Below, one piece after another: positions 20,350-32,100 of a stretch of 64,000 bases of DNA (position 1 is the stretch's first letter; each line of letters opens with the position of its first letter). A model generated the notes under the pieces. That model made no database searches. It saw nothing but the letters and a program-made list of their open reading frames with translations, and was not told where the DNA came from. The translations under genes and the position numbers were made by a program. The stretch comes from Oreohelix idahoensis (taxonomy: Eukaryota; Mollusca; Gastropoda; Stylommatophora; Oreohelicidae), in the NCBI GenBank assembly GCA_024509875.1, contig JAMPIV010019855.1, forward strand, positions 1 through 64,000. The letters run 5' to 3'.

Positions 20350-21939
20350 ATGCTCAAGCAATTTCATACACGTCCTGAACACTTACAGTCAATTTTTCAT
20401 GAACTAGATGACAACACAGTATCTACTTGTTATTATTCTAACTTATCTGTCATCCAGGAAGAAGAATCTTCTTTTCCTGAGGTACAGTTACCGTTACCGG
20501 TACCAGTAGTTCAACCTACTGAATCTTGGCGGGATGTAACCATCTCTTCAACGGTTACACCGCAACAGCGTCTACAGATTGCTAATCTATTACAATCTTA
20601 TCCAGATGTGTTGACCGACGTCCCGGGTCGCACATCGGCTATCAGTCATGACATTACTCTCAATGATGATACACCTATTCGTGTACATCCCTATTCTGTT
20701 CCTTTACATTTCCTTGCTAAAACTACTAAGGAACTTGAACAGATGTTGTCTCTGGGAATCATTGAGACTAGTAATTCGCCATTCTCTTCTCCATTAGTGA
20801 TTGTCCGGAAGAAGGACAATAACATCAGACTATGTGTTGATTATAGAAAATTAAATGCTAAGACTATAGTTGACAGCGAACCACATCCACTTATCGACGA
20901 CTTACTGCCACGTCTATCCAACGCAACTATATTTAGTAAGATAGACTTAACTAAAGGTTATTGGCAGATACCACTGACCGAAAAGGCTAAGTACTACACC
21001 GCATTTTCCACTCCACAAGGTCTATACCAGTGGAATGTGATGCCTTTTGGGCTTGTTAATGCGCCAGTTACCTTCATTCGCCTGATGCGACAAATTTTAT
21101 CAGGTAGACCAGACGTTATTACATATATTGACGACATATGCTTGTTTAGTTCGTCGTTTGAGGAACATGTTTCGGGACTTAGATATGTTTTCGACACTCT
21201 AAGGAATTATCATCTAACTGCTAAACCTACAAAGGTGCAAATCGCGTGTAATGAGATAACCTTTTTGGGACATATCATTGGATCGGGATATATCCGAACG
21301 TTACCTAGTACAGTCTCCAAAATTCTAAACATAGCAGTTCCTCAGACGAAGAAACAGGTCAGGAGTTTGTTAGGACTTGTTCAATATTACAGTAGATTCA
21401 TACCAAACTTGTCATCCATCACGGCTGTATTGTCTTCATTGTTAAAGAAAGACATGCCGGTGAAGGTGACATGGACTGGTACATGCAATGAAACTTTCAA
21501 CAAAATTATAAATTTGTTCTCGCATGAACCAATTTTAAGACTTCCCGATGCTTCCAAAAGATTTTTCTTACGAACAGATGCTAGTAACTACGGCATTGGT
21601 GCATGCCTGCTCCAGAACCATGATGGCATTCTACATCCTACCTTATATATTTCAAGAAAGCTAAAGCCGGCAGAAACAAAGTATTCCACAGTGGACAAGG
21701 AACTTTTATCTGTTATATGGGCAATAACTAAACTTGAAAAGTTTTTGCTTGGTGCTCCATTCACCATCCAAATTGACCAACGTGCTGTAGCATCTTTGCG
21801 TCGATCTAACCATAAGAGCCAAAAACTCGCCAGATATGCAATCATCCTACAGCCATTTGAATTCTCCATTGAACATATTCCTGGCACTGAAAACATTGTG
21901 GTGGATGCGTTGTCACGTAATCCTATTGACGACGAATAA
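20350..21939 (+). CDS. LTR-B ORF2: reverse transcriptase and RNase H
   Basis: 529 residues, open. The RT blocks are LVIVRKKDNNIRLCVDYRKLN, IFSKIDLTKGYWQIPL, MPFGLVNAPVTF and the catalytic YIDD (about 21124-21135). The connection domain is QVRSLLGLVQYYSRF. The RNase H has FLRTDASNYGIGA, TVDKELLSVIW, IQIDQRAV and VVDALSR. All key acidic residues are visible, so the enzyme could be active. The frame ends after RNase H with no integrase downstream, consistent with Gmr1-like order rather than simple 3' loss. Confidence 0.92.
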   Translation: MLKQFHTRPEHLQSIFHELDDNTVSTCYYSNLSVIQEEESSFPEVQLPLPVPVVQPTESWRDVTISSTVTPQQRLQIANLLQSYPDVLTDVPGRTSAISHDITLNDDTPIRVHPYSVPLHFLAKTTKELEQMLSLGIIETSNSPFSSPLVIVRKKDNNIRLCVDYRKLNAKTIVDSEPHPLIDDLLPRLSNATIFSKIDLTKGYWQIPLTEKAKYYTAFSTPQGLYQWNVMPFGLVNAPVTFIRLMRQILSGRPDVITYIDDICLFSSSFEEHVSGLRYVFDTLRNYHLTAKPTKVQIACNEITFLGHIIGSGYIRTLPSTVSKILNIAVPQTKKQVRSLLGLVQYYSRFIPNLSSITAVLSSLLKKDMPVKVTWTGTCNETFNKIINLFSHEPILRLPDASKRFFLRTDASNYGIGACLLQNHDGILHPTLYISRKLKPAETKYSTVDKELLSVIWAITKLEKFLLGAPFTIQIDQRAVASLRRSNHKSQKLARYAIILQPFEFSIEHIPGTENIVVDALSRNPIDDE

Positions 21940-22872
21940 TCAACATTGACATTCCTAAAGACAATCAAGGTATACATATTGACATTGAAATTTCGTCTAA
22001 CGTCCATACACGATATATGAATATTCGTTGAACAATCATGGAACAATATCTGACGACAAGTCGAACTTATTATCCTATGTGCACTTAATTCTTGGATGCT
22101 GGGATAAATGACATTTCTTTCCAACGTAAACGTTTGAACATTTTTGCCTAAAAGAATTCATCAGGATCAAGACTACGGATGGATCATCATATCCTATACT
22201 AATTAATTAGTTAACTTAACTTCTTAATTGAATTATTATCAATAAAATGAAATGTGAGAAAAAATGAAATGAAAGAACAAAAAAAAGAGAACGAAATATA
22301 AAAAGAAGAAATTATGAAAAGAGAAAATAAATCTCACACAAGTATTAGATTAATATTTTTTTTTAAATGTACCTATACATTATTTAGTTAGTTAAATTAG
22401 ATAGTTATTATTCACTAACACTTAACACACACAATTAAGTTAAACTTATATTCGAATTTCTTTCTATTTCTTCTCACTTATTTTGTCTTTTCTTCTCTCA
22501 TAACATCGCGTTACATTAGAACCTTAATAATTTAACTCTTAGTTTAATTAATTAATTAAATTTTAATTAGTCAAATTAATTCCTATATGACATACTAATA
22601 CGACAGACCTTACTTTAATTTAATTCTATCATTCACTATTGACATTAGACATTTATTTAGTTGATATAATAATATGTATAATATTGATATATAATGTGAT
22701 TAATGTTAGATGACTATGACAAATAGTTAGTTGACATGACCGCGACACGGTTCTACTCAGAACATCGTCGGCCATATGTCACAATTGTGTTAAATTTTTT
22801 GAAAAATTGTTAAGTCGGATAGATCTTGAAAAAAAATCTATCGATTTTTTTTTCCCCCGGTGTACAGGGAAT
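21940..22872 (+). other. LTR-B 3' non-coding region
   Basis: Very AT-rich, no protein seen. A short T8C5GG tract and tacagggaat lie before the 3' LTR and may serve as polypurine tract, but the purine run is weak. Confidence 0.45.
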
Positions 22873-23670
22873 TGTTACGGTATATGATATTAACGCCGTC
22901 TGCTAAAGGTTATCAGACGTGCAATTGTAAAGGTTAAGACATTTAATATATTGCGATAGATGTTTCAATTATTGAACGCTCCATACACGATCGATTATGA
23001 CGTGTCTAGCGTTGTTTAGGACACAGTCGGTAACTAGGAGACGCTACCCTTTGTTACTTGACCGCCAAGCTGAATAGCTGCGTTTTTCTAACCTTCCAAT
23101 TCAATGGCATGATATAGCCATTTATATGTGCATTTTTGATGGACCAGGGTCAGTCCTAGAACTCTATATGAGAGGAAAATTTATGGAGGTTAGTATTTAA
23201 CTAGAATTCTCAGAAGGAGGAGAATAATCGTCAAATTCGTATGAAATATTCAGACTCGCAGTCTCACTGTCGGCAGGTAGCCATGTCTAGCTGCGCGTGC
23301 ATATAGCTGTGATGTTCTGACGACAATACTGCATTGTATCCTTAAACGGACATTGACACGTAAACCAGCAGTCTACGTTATTGATTAATTTATGCATGAC
23401 TTATAAGGACGTATGTTCTGTTCCTATTTGAAATGATCATCCTGTGTGTACATGTGATTAAATATTACGGACTCAATCTGAAGGCATTAATTACTTCATT
23501 AATGTTGCTGAGTTCAAGTTACATGAACTACTTCTTCATACCATGCTACTGAGTTGTATGAACACCTTCACCCTAATTCGCGTAATACTAAACAAAGCAC
23601 GATTAACAAGAGATCACTAAAGTAACCATACTCAGTGCATGATCTTCAACCGGCAAATAACTCAGCAACA
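22873..23670 (+). repeat. LTR-B 3' LTR
   Basis: Starts TGTTACGG and ends CAGCAACA. Followed by atggc (23671-23675). Confidence 0.92.
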
Positions 23671-23675
23671 ATGGC

Positions 23676-25547
23676 CTTATTGCAAAACTTAGGAGAAGTG
23701 GAATCCAAGGCAACATGATGAAATTGATCCAGTCATACTTGCATAACAGGAGAACTAGAGTCACTCTTGACGGTCTGCAGAGCAGAAAAGTGTTGCTCCA
23801 TCAGGGGGTACCTCAAGGAGGAGTAATTTCCCCAACACTCTTCCTTGTTTACATCAATGACCTGGTGAAAGATCTCCCTGCAGGAGTTAAAGCTGCCTTA
23901 TATGCAGATGACCTAGTACTCTGGTGCGCTGATGAAAATGTCACCACAGCAAATTATAGAATGCAGCGGGCAGCAGACATGCTAGTGTCATGGGCAGAGA
24001 AATGGCTTATCACAATAAACACAGACAAAACCTCCACAACACTGTTCTCCCTCGCCCCCAAGGACAAATCAGCTAACATACACCTAGGGACAACCGTGAT
24101 CAAGGAAGAAAGCTACCCCACCTATCTTGGGGTGACATTTGACCAAAGGCTTACATGGAATAAGCATATTGAAAATGCAGAAGGAAAGGCCCGAAGACGA
24201 CTAGGCATACTCAGAAAATTAGCAGGTACCAACTGGGGAGCAAATGAACGAAATCTAAAGAAGATTTATAATGGAGTAATAAGACCACACTTAGAGTTTA
24301 GCTCAGCAGCATGGTCATCAGCTGCTAACTCACATCTGCAGTCTTTGGACAAGGTGCAAAATCAAGCTCTCAGGCTCATTACAGGAGCCATGAAAACTAC
24401 ACCAATAACAGAGATGCAGAAGGTTGCTGGATTACAGACATTGTCCCATAGAAGAGACACAAAAACCATGATCCAGATGGAAAAGTACAACAGTATGCCA
24501 ATGCACCCAATGAAGGCAAGACTAGATGATCTGGCATTGGGACGTCTAAAGCGTAGCAGCTTTGTGCATCGGGGAAAAAGACTTATAAGACAGCATCAAG
24601 AAGACCTATCCATGAAGACAACACCACTGAAGCCCACCCTATACCCTGTACCATGGGAGCAGGCCAGCAGTGCCCTCCAAATTAATACATCAGTCAGTGG
24701 TCTCACAAGTGGATGTGAGTATAATGATCTGCAAAAACGAACTGCTACATTGAGTATGATCCAAGAAAGCTATCCCGATCAATCATGGATACATGCCTAT
24801 ACAGATGGATCAGCAACTAATGCTGTTAGGAATGGAGGTGCCGGTATCTTTATCTCATATCCTGACAACCACTATGAGACTAGGCACATTCCCACTGGTA
24901 AATTCTGTTCCAACTATACAGCTGAGGTTCAAGCTCTAGAGCAAGCTGCAAATATGATTTATAACACCAACTCTGACTGCCACCAGGTAGTCATCCTCAC
25001 AGATGCACTGTCTGTCCTGCAAGCTCTCAAGGGTGGTAAACTCCCGCATCTGAGAAATGAACTAAACAAGGTAGCTGCCAAAAAGAGAACCATACTTCAG
25101 TGGGTACCATCTCATTGTGGTGTACCCGAAAATGAAAAGGCAGATAAACTTGCAAAAAAGGGAGGAGAATGTGAACAAGAAGATAATGAAGTCACATACT
25201 TTGAGAAAAAGAGAGCTATCCAGACTATCAGAAGAGAACAGAACCAACCCAAAGACGACTATCACACTCTCGACCGGCAGGGACAGATAACTATTTTTCG
25301 ACTCAGGACAGGGCATAACAAACTGAATAAACACATGCACAAGCTACGATTGTCTGCTTCACCACTGTGCACATGTGGATTAAACGAACAAACTGCTGAG
25401 CATGTTCTACAGGATTGTCCTCTGTATGACCAGTTAAGAAAGATATACTGGCCCAATGACTCAACACTAAACTCAAAGCTATATGGAGCTAAAGAGGAAC
25501 TTCAAACAACAGTCGAATTCATCATGAGAACTCGTCTGACGGTGTAA
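23676..25547 (+). pseudogene. LINE B ORF, segment 3: reverse transcriptase palm, RNase H, CCHC
   Basis: Continues LINE B after LTR-B with no stop in nearly 1.9 kb. It has QGVPQGGVISPTLF (motif B), catalytic YADD (about 23901-23912), YLGVTFD, LAGTNWGANER, and RNase H with YTDGSATN, YTAEVQALEQ, LTDALSVLQAL and PENEKADKLA. The C-terminal CTCGLNEQTAEHVLQDC motif follows. It stops at 25547, leaving only about 34 bp including the (GAA)n tail. Apart from the frameshift near 15148 this was an intact enzyme when the LTR elements landed. Confidence 0.9.
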
Positions 25548-25581
25548 ACATCAAAGATGCGATCGCAAGAAGAAGAAGAAG

Positions 25582-25941
25582 ACACAACATGCCTAAGAAA
25601 AATTCACCGCATCTTTTGGCCGAATACCATCACCAACCAAGATCTGCTTACTCGGAGCTGGGTTGGCCATGTCCTGAAAGAGACCCCGATACCATCACAA
25701 GAACAGCTATGCTATGGACCCCTGAAAGAAAACGAAAGAGAGGCCGACCAAAAACAACTTGGCGGAGGACTGTGGAAGCTGAGATGCAAAGAATGAACCA
25801 GAGTTGGGGCACTGTACGAAGGATGGCCACCGACCGAGCAAAGTGGAATCAATTTGTTGTTGCCCTACAAGACGCCACTAGGCGTGATGGCCACTGACTG
25901 CTTTGACGGTCGGCGGCTAAGGATCAAAGAAGAAAGAAGAT
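25582..25941 (+). pseudogene. RTE-like LINE, 3' part of the element beginning at 1
   Basis: Starts with the second TSD copy. The frame then gives CLRKIHRIFWPNTITNQ, WVGHVLKETP, a one-base shift near 25690, and KRKRGRPKTTWRRTVEAEMQRM, the usual RTE C-terminus, ending at 25897. The short 3' UTR ends in a purine-rich caaagaagaaagaag. The last 100 bp recur, on the minus strand, at 59883-60090. Confidence 0.85.
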
Positions 25942-26639
25942 TTGAATAACGCCCCCTAGATTTCGCCCAAAAATAGCCCAAGTCACCGACATATAGGTTT
26001 TTTGTTTTTTTTCAAAATTCAGAGTGGCAACGCTGATCAAGTGTGTGGCGAGTTCTATCTGCCCAAAGCTGCTGTTTTAAGGCGCCAGTGGCTCGCCTTC
26101 GCCCCTTCTCCAGCCAGTGGAAACAGGTTTTTCGGGTTCAAATTGAGCCACACGTAGAATTAAGAGATGATACCATATTTTGATATCGGAAATCAAAATT
26201 ATTATCCTTGGTTTGGTTTTTAAAAGGACTATCTTCATTGCACACGGACAACTTCATCAGTCTCCTTCATTAGATCACACATGGAGGATCTCCGTAGAAC
26301 CAGCAAGAATTGTATGTATACAGGAATCACAGATTCTATAAATATTTTTGTAGTGGGTGGGTAGGTTTCTCATTTTTAAATTCTGCCAGGGCAGCGGCCA
26401 TATAGCTTACTCTTTACGATTTCCAACTGCTGTAGGATTTTTAACTTGCACACGGGACCTCCTATTTCTTTGCCATTATCCGATCTCACATGCATCTGAT
26501 CTCACTACCCAGGAGACCCGAAGAGGGGGGAGGGAGTATGACATCATTTGGACCACTGGTTCATAAAAAAAATATTTCCATAAATTATATTCCCTCTCGA
26601 ACCCGCTACCTTTAGAATTCGAGGCGACTAAAACCGTAT
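25942..26639. other. no recognisable gene
   Basis: Moderately AT-rich sequence between the RTE 3' end and the hAT fragment. Short frames only. It may hold the 5' part of the hAT element, but no terminal repeat was recognised. Confidence 0.4.
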
Positions 26640-27092
26640 ACCATTGGTGAGAAGATCATATTACCAGCAATTATAGAAGTGGATAAAAGCGATATATAAA
26701 AAGACTCAACTTATTTTAAAATGCATGCCACTTAGTGATGAAAGGGCCGATGATGTAGAGAAAACATTGGTGTCTGAGCTTCAATAATGTAATGCTCCAT
26801 TCAGCTTGATGAGTCAACCTTTCAGTCAAAATGGTCATGGCTTATATGAGGTATTGTAGCAAGAGTCAGATATGCATTTTTATTGAGTTTACTTTGTTTG
26901 CACACATGAAAAAAAAAAAAAAAAAGCTGCTGATGCTAAAGGTTAGACAATTTTTTTTAATGTTTGGTGGAATATTTGAAGAAACACAATATTCCATACG
27001 GCGATGTAACTGCAGTGGCCAACCAATGGCACCAGCAATGGTTGGCCGTTATAGATAATTTGCCACTTTTCTCAAGGAAAAGATTCCCTATA

Positions 27093-27185
<93 letters not shown>

Positions 27186-27598
27186 CTCTGTGTGATACAC
27201 AGACAGCATCTTGTAGCCAAGAGACTCGGTGATAAATTGCAAGATAACCTACGAGTGTATTAGGTCAGTTAATAAAATTAAAGCACATCCACTTAATATT
27301 TTTGACTTTTTGCAATGTTAGGTGAAAAAAAAAAAAGATTAAATATTTAACCAATCACCTTGCAAGCTGATGTAAAATGTCTGTCAAGAGATAATAGTTT
27401 GCAAAGACTTGTTGACTTGTATGACTCCACTGTAAAGTTCCTTATAGATGTGGATCTATCACTATGTGAGGAGTTGATAAAATGTAAGAATCATCTGTTC
27501 TGTTTGGCAGATGTGTATTCAAAATTTAACAGATTACAATTATGCAAACCAGGACAAACCAAGTCAAAACAGACTGGTTCAAATCTTCACTGGCACAC
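26640..27598 (+). pseudogene. hAT-type transposase (ZBED/SCAND3-like), N-terminal and middle part
   Basis: Several broken frames line up in order with this transposase type. They are LSDERADDVEKTLVSELQ, then an FSLMSQPFSQNGHGL block, SKSQICIFIEFTLFAHM, GDVTAVA, GAPAMVGRYR, VIHRQHLVAKRLGDKLQ, NKIKAHPLN, and DVKCLSRDNSLQRLVDLYDS with the RW-type core. At least two stops, two frameshifts, an A17 run near 26908 and a TA array (27095-27182) destroy it. The sequence runs straight into the LTR-C left LTR at 27599, and the C-terminal part appears on the far side of the insertions (37894 onward). Confidence 0.75.
27095..27182. repeat. (TA)n microsatellite inside the hAT transposase
   Basis: About 88 bp of perfect TA. 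The transposase frame reads ATFLKEKIP before it and VLCVIHRQHL after it, which are neighbouring blocks in the family, so the array expanded within the coding sequence. Confidence 0.95.
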
Positions 27599-28744
27599 TG
27601 TAACTGTATTTTTTTTTCTTGTTGAGGTGATCACTGGCCCAAGACAGTTTACATGTTGTTAGATGTGTAGTGCGAGCGTATGATGAGTTGAGTGTGGGTG
27701 CGAATGAAGACGCGAATGTGTTTAGGCTCGTATAGATGTAGATCCTGCAACCCATACTCTCACATGCAGTAATCAAGGATGCTTTGACACTGCAGGCATG
27801 TTTCAAGACATTTATTGACGGGAACACACATAATATCAACAGGAACAGTCAGTGTAACAAGGTCATGCTGACCTGACATCGATAGGTATACATTTGGCAT
27901 TCAAAAAGGTAAACATCAGAATAGACGTGCATGGTCAATAGCAAAGTTCTTCAATAATGACAGTTCGTAGCGTCGCCCTTGGCGTCTCTGACTAAACGCG
28001 TCAGATGCCTTAGTTACCTTGACACACAGGTGCAACTTGGCACTCCCTGCCAATTGCACATATCAGGCTGTAGTATAATAGCCGGAAGCACAGGCCTCGT
28101 CCTAACGTCGGCCGTGTACTTCTGTTAAATAGGTTATCATCAACCCTGCAGTAATACTTATTGTAGATAGAAGTTCCGCCAATCTGCGGCTCCCACAATA
28201 TATCTTCGTCACTGGATTTCTGGACAATATAAGACTAACAGTCTTGGATGGCTACCTCGAGCACAAATATATAAGTTCTGAAATGGCGGATCCGTGAACT
28301 GCTGTTCACCCTAGGTAATCCTTTACATGTTCTGCCACCGAAAAGCGTAATAATGCATAAAGGTCGGTATTACCTGGTAAATGAATCCTCAGAACTACAC
28401 AAGGAATTCTGTCGTCATCCCGACGCACAGAGATTCACTGGGGAAAACTGCCATAGCAGTTACTTCGAAGATTCTCCCCGAAAAACAATGGACTCTTGGT
28501 CCCTTCAGAAAAACAGGACCTCCCGGCTTCCCGGAAGTATATCTCACTCCCGCTTAAAAAACCTTCCCATAGGCCTACGCCGAACTGTCAACCTCTGACC
28601 CTAAAGGTCAAACACAATGAATGAATAAACAAGGGAAGACAACCCCTAATCAACCTGACATCGCAGGTAAAGACACAATTATACTTATGATACAAACATA
28701 AGCAAATAACTTGACAGATGACTCCGTCGAAAATGACAGCAACA
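27599..28744 (-). repeat. LTR-C 3' LTR
   Basis: On the minus strand it starts TGTTGCTGTC and ends ACAGTTACA. A TATA-like cttatatattt on the minus strand is at about 28263-28273. Confidence 0.92.
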
Positions 28745-28762
28745 TTACTACCACCCCCCTGT
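28745..28762 (-). other. LTR-C polypurine tract
   Basis: Read on the minus strand, aggggggtggtagtaa directly precedes the 3' LTR. Confidence 0.75.
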
Positions 28763-29176
28763 AAAAAAAAAAATGCAATTTTTTTTTTTTAATATGTTCA
28801 TGAGCAAGATAGCACCAGTATCACTTCTGTGCTCATGCAAACAATGAACCTAATATCAGGTACAATAGAAGAGGGTACAAATCATCTCCCAACATAGGAG
28901 AAAATATTTCCTTTAAGCCAAACAAACTAAGGGATACCATTCAAGAAACCTAAGTTGCTGGCAATACCAATCATATATCAAACATTACTAAATAATATAA
29001 TCATAGCAATATACAAATGTCAATGCTATTTTAGCAACATATCACTGATGGATGGACAAAATGAAATTTGTTAAATTATCTAAACATCATCCAAATACAT
29101 TTGTATTACAACATATTATGATATTAAGGACAGACCTAAGTCTGAAAATATATCAGGAAAAACTAGGACACAAGAT
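28763..29176 (-). other. LTR-C 3' non-coding region
   Basis: AT-rich spacer between the Gag-Pol stop and the polypurine tract. No protein seen. Confidence 0.5.
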
Positions 29177-32100
29177 TTAACTGGAATCATGTGGGCATCT
29201 AGACAATATGTCCGCCATCACATTATCCGAACCACGGATAGCTCGCACCGTGAAATGGAAAGGCTGAAGAGCAATAGCATAACGAGTAGATCTCGAGCTC
29301 TTCAAATCCTTACTTTGCATAGCCGTAAGAGCTTTTTGGTCGGTTTCCATAAAGAAATGCGCGCCCAGAAGGAACCTTTGTAGCTTAAGAATGGACCAAA
29401 CCATAGCCAACAATTCACGGTCCAAAACCGAGTAATTCCTTTCTGCCGCATTCAGCTTCCTAGAAATATACATTACAGGATGCAGAGTTCCTGAATATTC
29501 CTGCATTAGTGCCGCTCCAATGCCAGTGGAAGAGGCATCACTACGAAGGACAAAAGTCTTATCAATCGTCGGTAGTCTTAAGATAGGATGAGATGAGAAC
29601 AAATTCTTAACCTGATCCAATGAAGATTGGCATTCTTGGGACCAACGCACCATATTAGGAGAACCTTTTTTCAATAACGTTGAAAGTGGTGCCATAATGG
29701 AGGACAGATTCTCAATGAATCTTCCATAGAATTGTATCAATCCCAAGAGACTACGCACTTGCTTTTTTGTCTTCGGAACCGAGATATTTAATATCTTTGA
29801 AATGTTTTGGTCCTCTGTCTTCAACAGACCATGACCAACTCGATGACCTAGGAAGGAAATTTCACTAAACCCAACAAAAGCTTTAGAGGGTTTAGCAGTC
29901 AAACTATGCTCACGTAGAGTAGATAGCAATTCCTTCAGACCCACATAGTGTTCTTCCCAAGTATCGCTGAAAAGACAGATGTCGTCTAAATATGCAATGA
30001 CATCTGCACGATCTGATAGAATTCGTCGCATCATGCGCACGAAAGTCGCTGGGGCGTTCATAAGCCCGAAAGGCATAAAATTCCATTGAAACAGACCCCT
30101 AGGTGTCGAAAAAGCAGTGAGAGGTTTGGCGTGTTCCGTCAGTGGGACTTGCCAATAACCTTTCGACAAGTCTAGTTTAGTAAAGAATTTAGCTTTAGAA
30201 AGTCTAATAAGTAGATCATCTAATAACGGCATAGGTTCAGCATCGAACTTCGTAACTTGATTTAATTTGCGATAATCAACGCAAAGACGTATGTTATTGT
30301 CTTTCTTTCGAACAATAACTATCGACGAAGAATAAGCTGAAGTGGATGGTTCAATTATTTGTAGTTGAATCATTTCATCCAATTCTTTCTCGACTTGTGC
30401 TTGAAAATGAATAGGTATTGGGTATGGTCTTACTCTGATCGGATTACGATCAGTAAGTATGATGTCATGTTCTATGACATCTGTGTGTCCAGGAATGTCG
30501 GTAAGGACATCCTGATATGATTGTAACGTAGAGGATACTTGACGTTGTTCCTCAAAAGACAAGTTAGAAGAGACTGTAACGTCTCTCCACGATTCCGTTG
30601 AAGTAAGTGGAATCGTAGGAAGAGGTAAGTTCACGTCAGAAAAAATAGTTTCCTCATCCTGTATAACGGACAGGGATGAGATGTGACCATGTTGAACTGG
30701 AGAGTCGTCCGTCGCCTGGAAAATAGGCTGTAAATAGTCTGGACGTTCAATAAACTCTGTTAGCATATTTATATGGAAGGTTTTATGCCTTCCATCCACA
30801 TCGACAATATAGTCGACATCAGAAATTTTCGAGACTATAGTGTATGGACCCTTCCAAGAAATGAGAAGTCTATTCTCTCTTGAGGGCAGTAAGACATATG
30901 CTTTGTCTCCAGGACAAAGTTGACGTAGGCGTCTTTTCTTATTAGCAAATCGCCTAGCTTTTTCTTTCGCAAATTCGGAAGATGAAGTTGCTAACCTGCA
31001 CGATTCGATAATCTTTTCTCTAAGAGCTATAACATATTCATATGACGATTGTGTATCATCGTCAATATTATCGGAAGTTATCAAATCGTGTAACAAGGAC
31101 ATTGGCCCGCGCGGTTGCGCGCCAAAGACAAGTTCGAAAGGAGAAAACCCTGTATGCTCGTTGGGAACCTCTCTATAGGCAAAGAGGACTGCAGGTAAAA
31201 CCCTGTCCCAATCTTCAGGATGATCCTCCGTTATCTTGCCAAGTAAGTTCTTTAGTGTCCTGTTAAGACGTTCTACCAATCCATTGGACATTGGATGATA
31301 AATACTACTGAGAGACCTTTTAATGTCTAGCGTAGCCATTACCTGAGACATAACGTCCGAAATTAACTGAGTGCCGTGATCCGACAGTATTTCTCCGGGG
31401 AATCCCAGACGAGAAAATACGAGCCAAAGAGCATCAGCGATATCGACAGTTGATATGCTCTTCAGAGGAATAGCCTCTGGCCAACGCGTGCACATGTCCA
31501 CGCAAGTGAGGATAAATTGGTGTCCTCTGGCTGACTTAATTTTGAACGGACCAATGATGTCTATAGCCATTTTCTGAAACGGCCGAATCGGAATATCTGC
31601 AGCCTGAATAGGAGCAGCATGTCTCGGACCCCTAGACTTGACCTCTTGACAAATTTTGCAAGATCGGCAATAAATTCGGATGTCTTTATTCACGAATGGC
31701 CAAAAGAATGACGCAAGGACTCTAGTTTTAGTTCTGGAAAAACCCATGTGTCCCGCACACTGAGAATCGTGTGCATGCCGAAGAATTAAGGCTCTCATAC
31801 ACTTAGGCACAAGAATTTGCGAGTGCATAGACTTGTCCGAGTGTTGTACCATTCGTACCAATATACCATTCTTCATAGTGATATACGATTTGTGATTCGT
31901 ATTTTGATTGGGATCCCCTTTCTTTGCAAGAAGGAAGTATTTCTTCAAAGAAGGATCCTCTTCTTGACGTTTAACAAACGAGTCATGGGAAATCACCAAG
32001 TGCTCGTCTTGGCTATCAACTTCATTACTATTATCAGATGAAGTTGGGGGATTAAGAGCTTGAGCTCTTGTCACCACTGCATTGACCGTTTGAATGTTTT

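Larger units (their letters stand above)
15244..23670 (+). mobile_element. LTR-B: Gmr1-like Ty3/Gypsy element lacking integrase core and carrying an RRM-like domain
   Basis: Two 798-bp LTRs (15244-16041, 22873-23670) differ at about five positions. The target duplication is atggc (15239-15243, 23671-23675). The interior holds two ORFs: Gag-protease-linker-RRM (17616-20216) and RT-RNase H (20350-21939). Between them only the C-terminal end of an integrase is recognisable, so the integrase core was lost and an RRM-like segment stands in its place. It is inserted in the LINE B RT motif A. The full LTR pair and clean TSD show that this structure, or its ancestor helped in trans, really integrated. 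Confidence 0.9.
1094..25581 (+). mobile_element. LINE B: full-length I-clade-like LINE, itself interrupted by three later insertions
   Basis: LINE B starts with GGGGCAAAGTCC at 1094 and ends with a (GAA)n tail at 25581. It is flanked by the 11-bp duplication acacaacatgc. Its own sequence is 1094-1568, 6274-8290, 14072-15243 and 23676-25581, about 5.6 kb once the insertions are removed. It encodes an APE endonuclease, a reverse transcriptase with YADD, an RNase H and a C-terminal CCHC-type motif, which is the I-superfamily layout (I/Nimb/Ingi group). Naming the exact clade would need a tree. The insertions are LINE A (1569-6260, minus), LTR-A (8291-14066) and LTR-B (15244-23670). Each has its own TSD, and the LINE frame resumes cleanly across both LTR elements. 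Confidence 0.85.

Noticed and set aside
26957..27263. Open frames with poly(Tyr-Ile)
   Set aside because: Translation of the TA microsatellite within the hAT pseudogene.
27579..28598. Short open frames repeated at 35485-36516
   Set aside because: LTR sequence of LTR-C.
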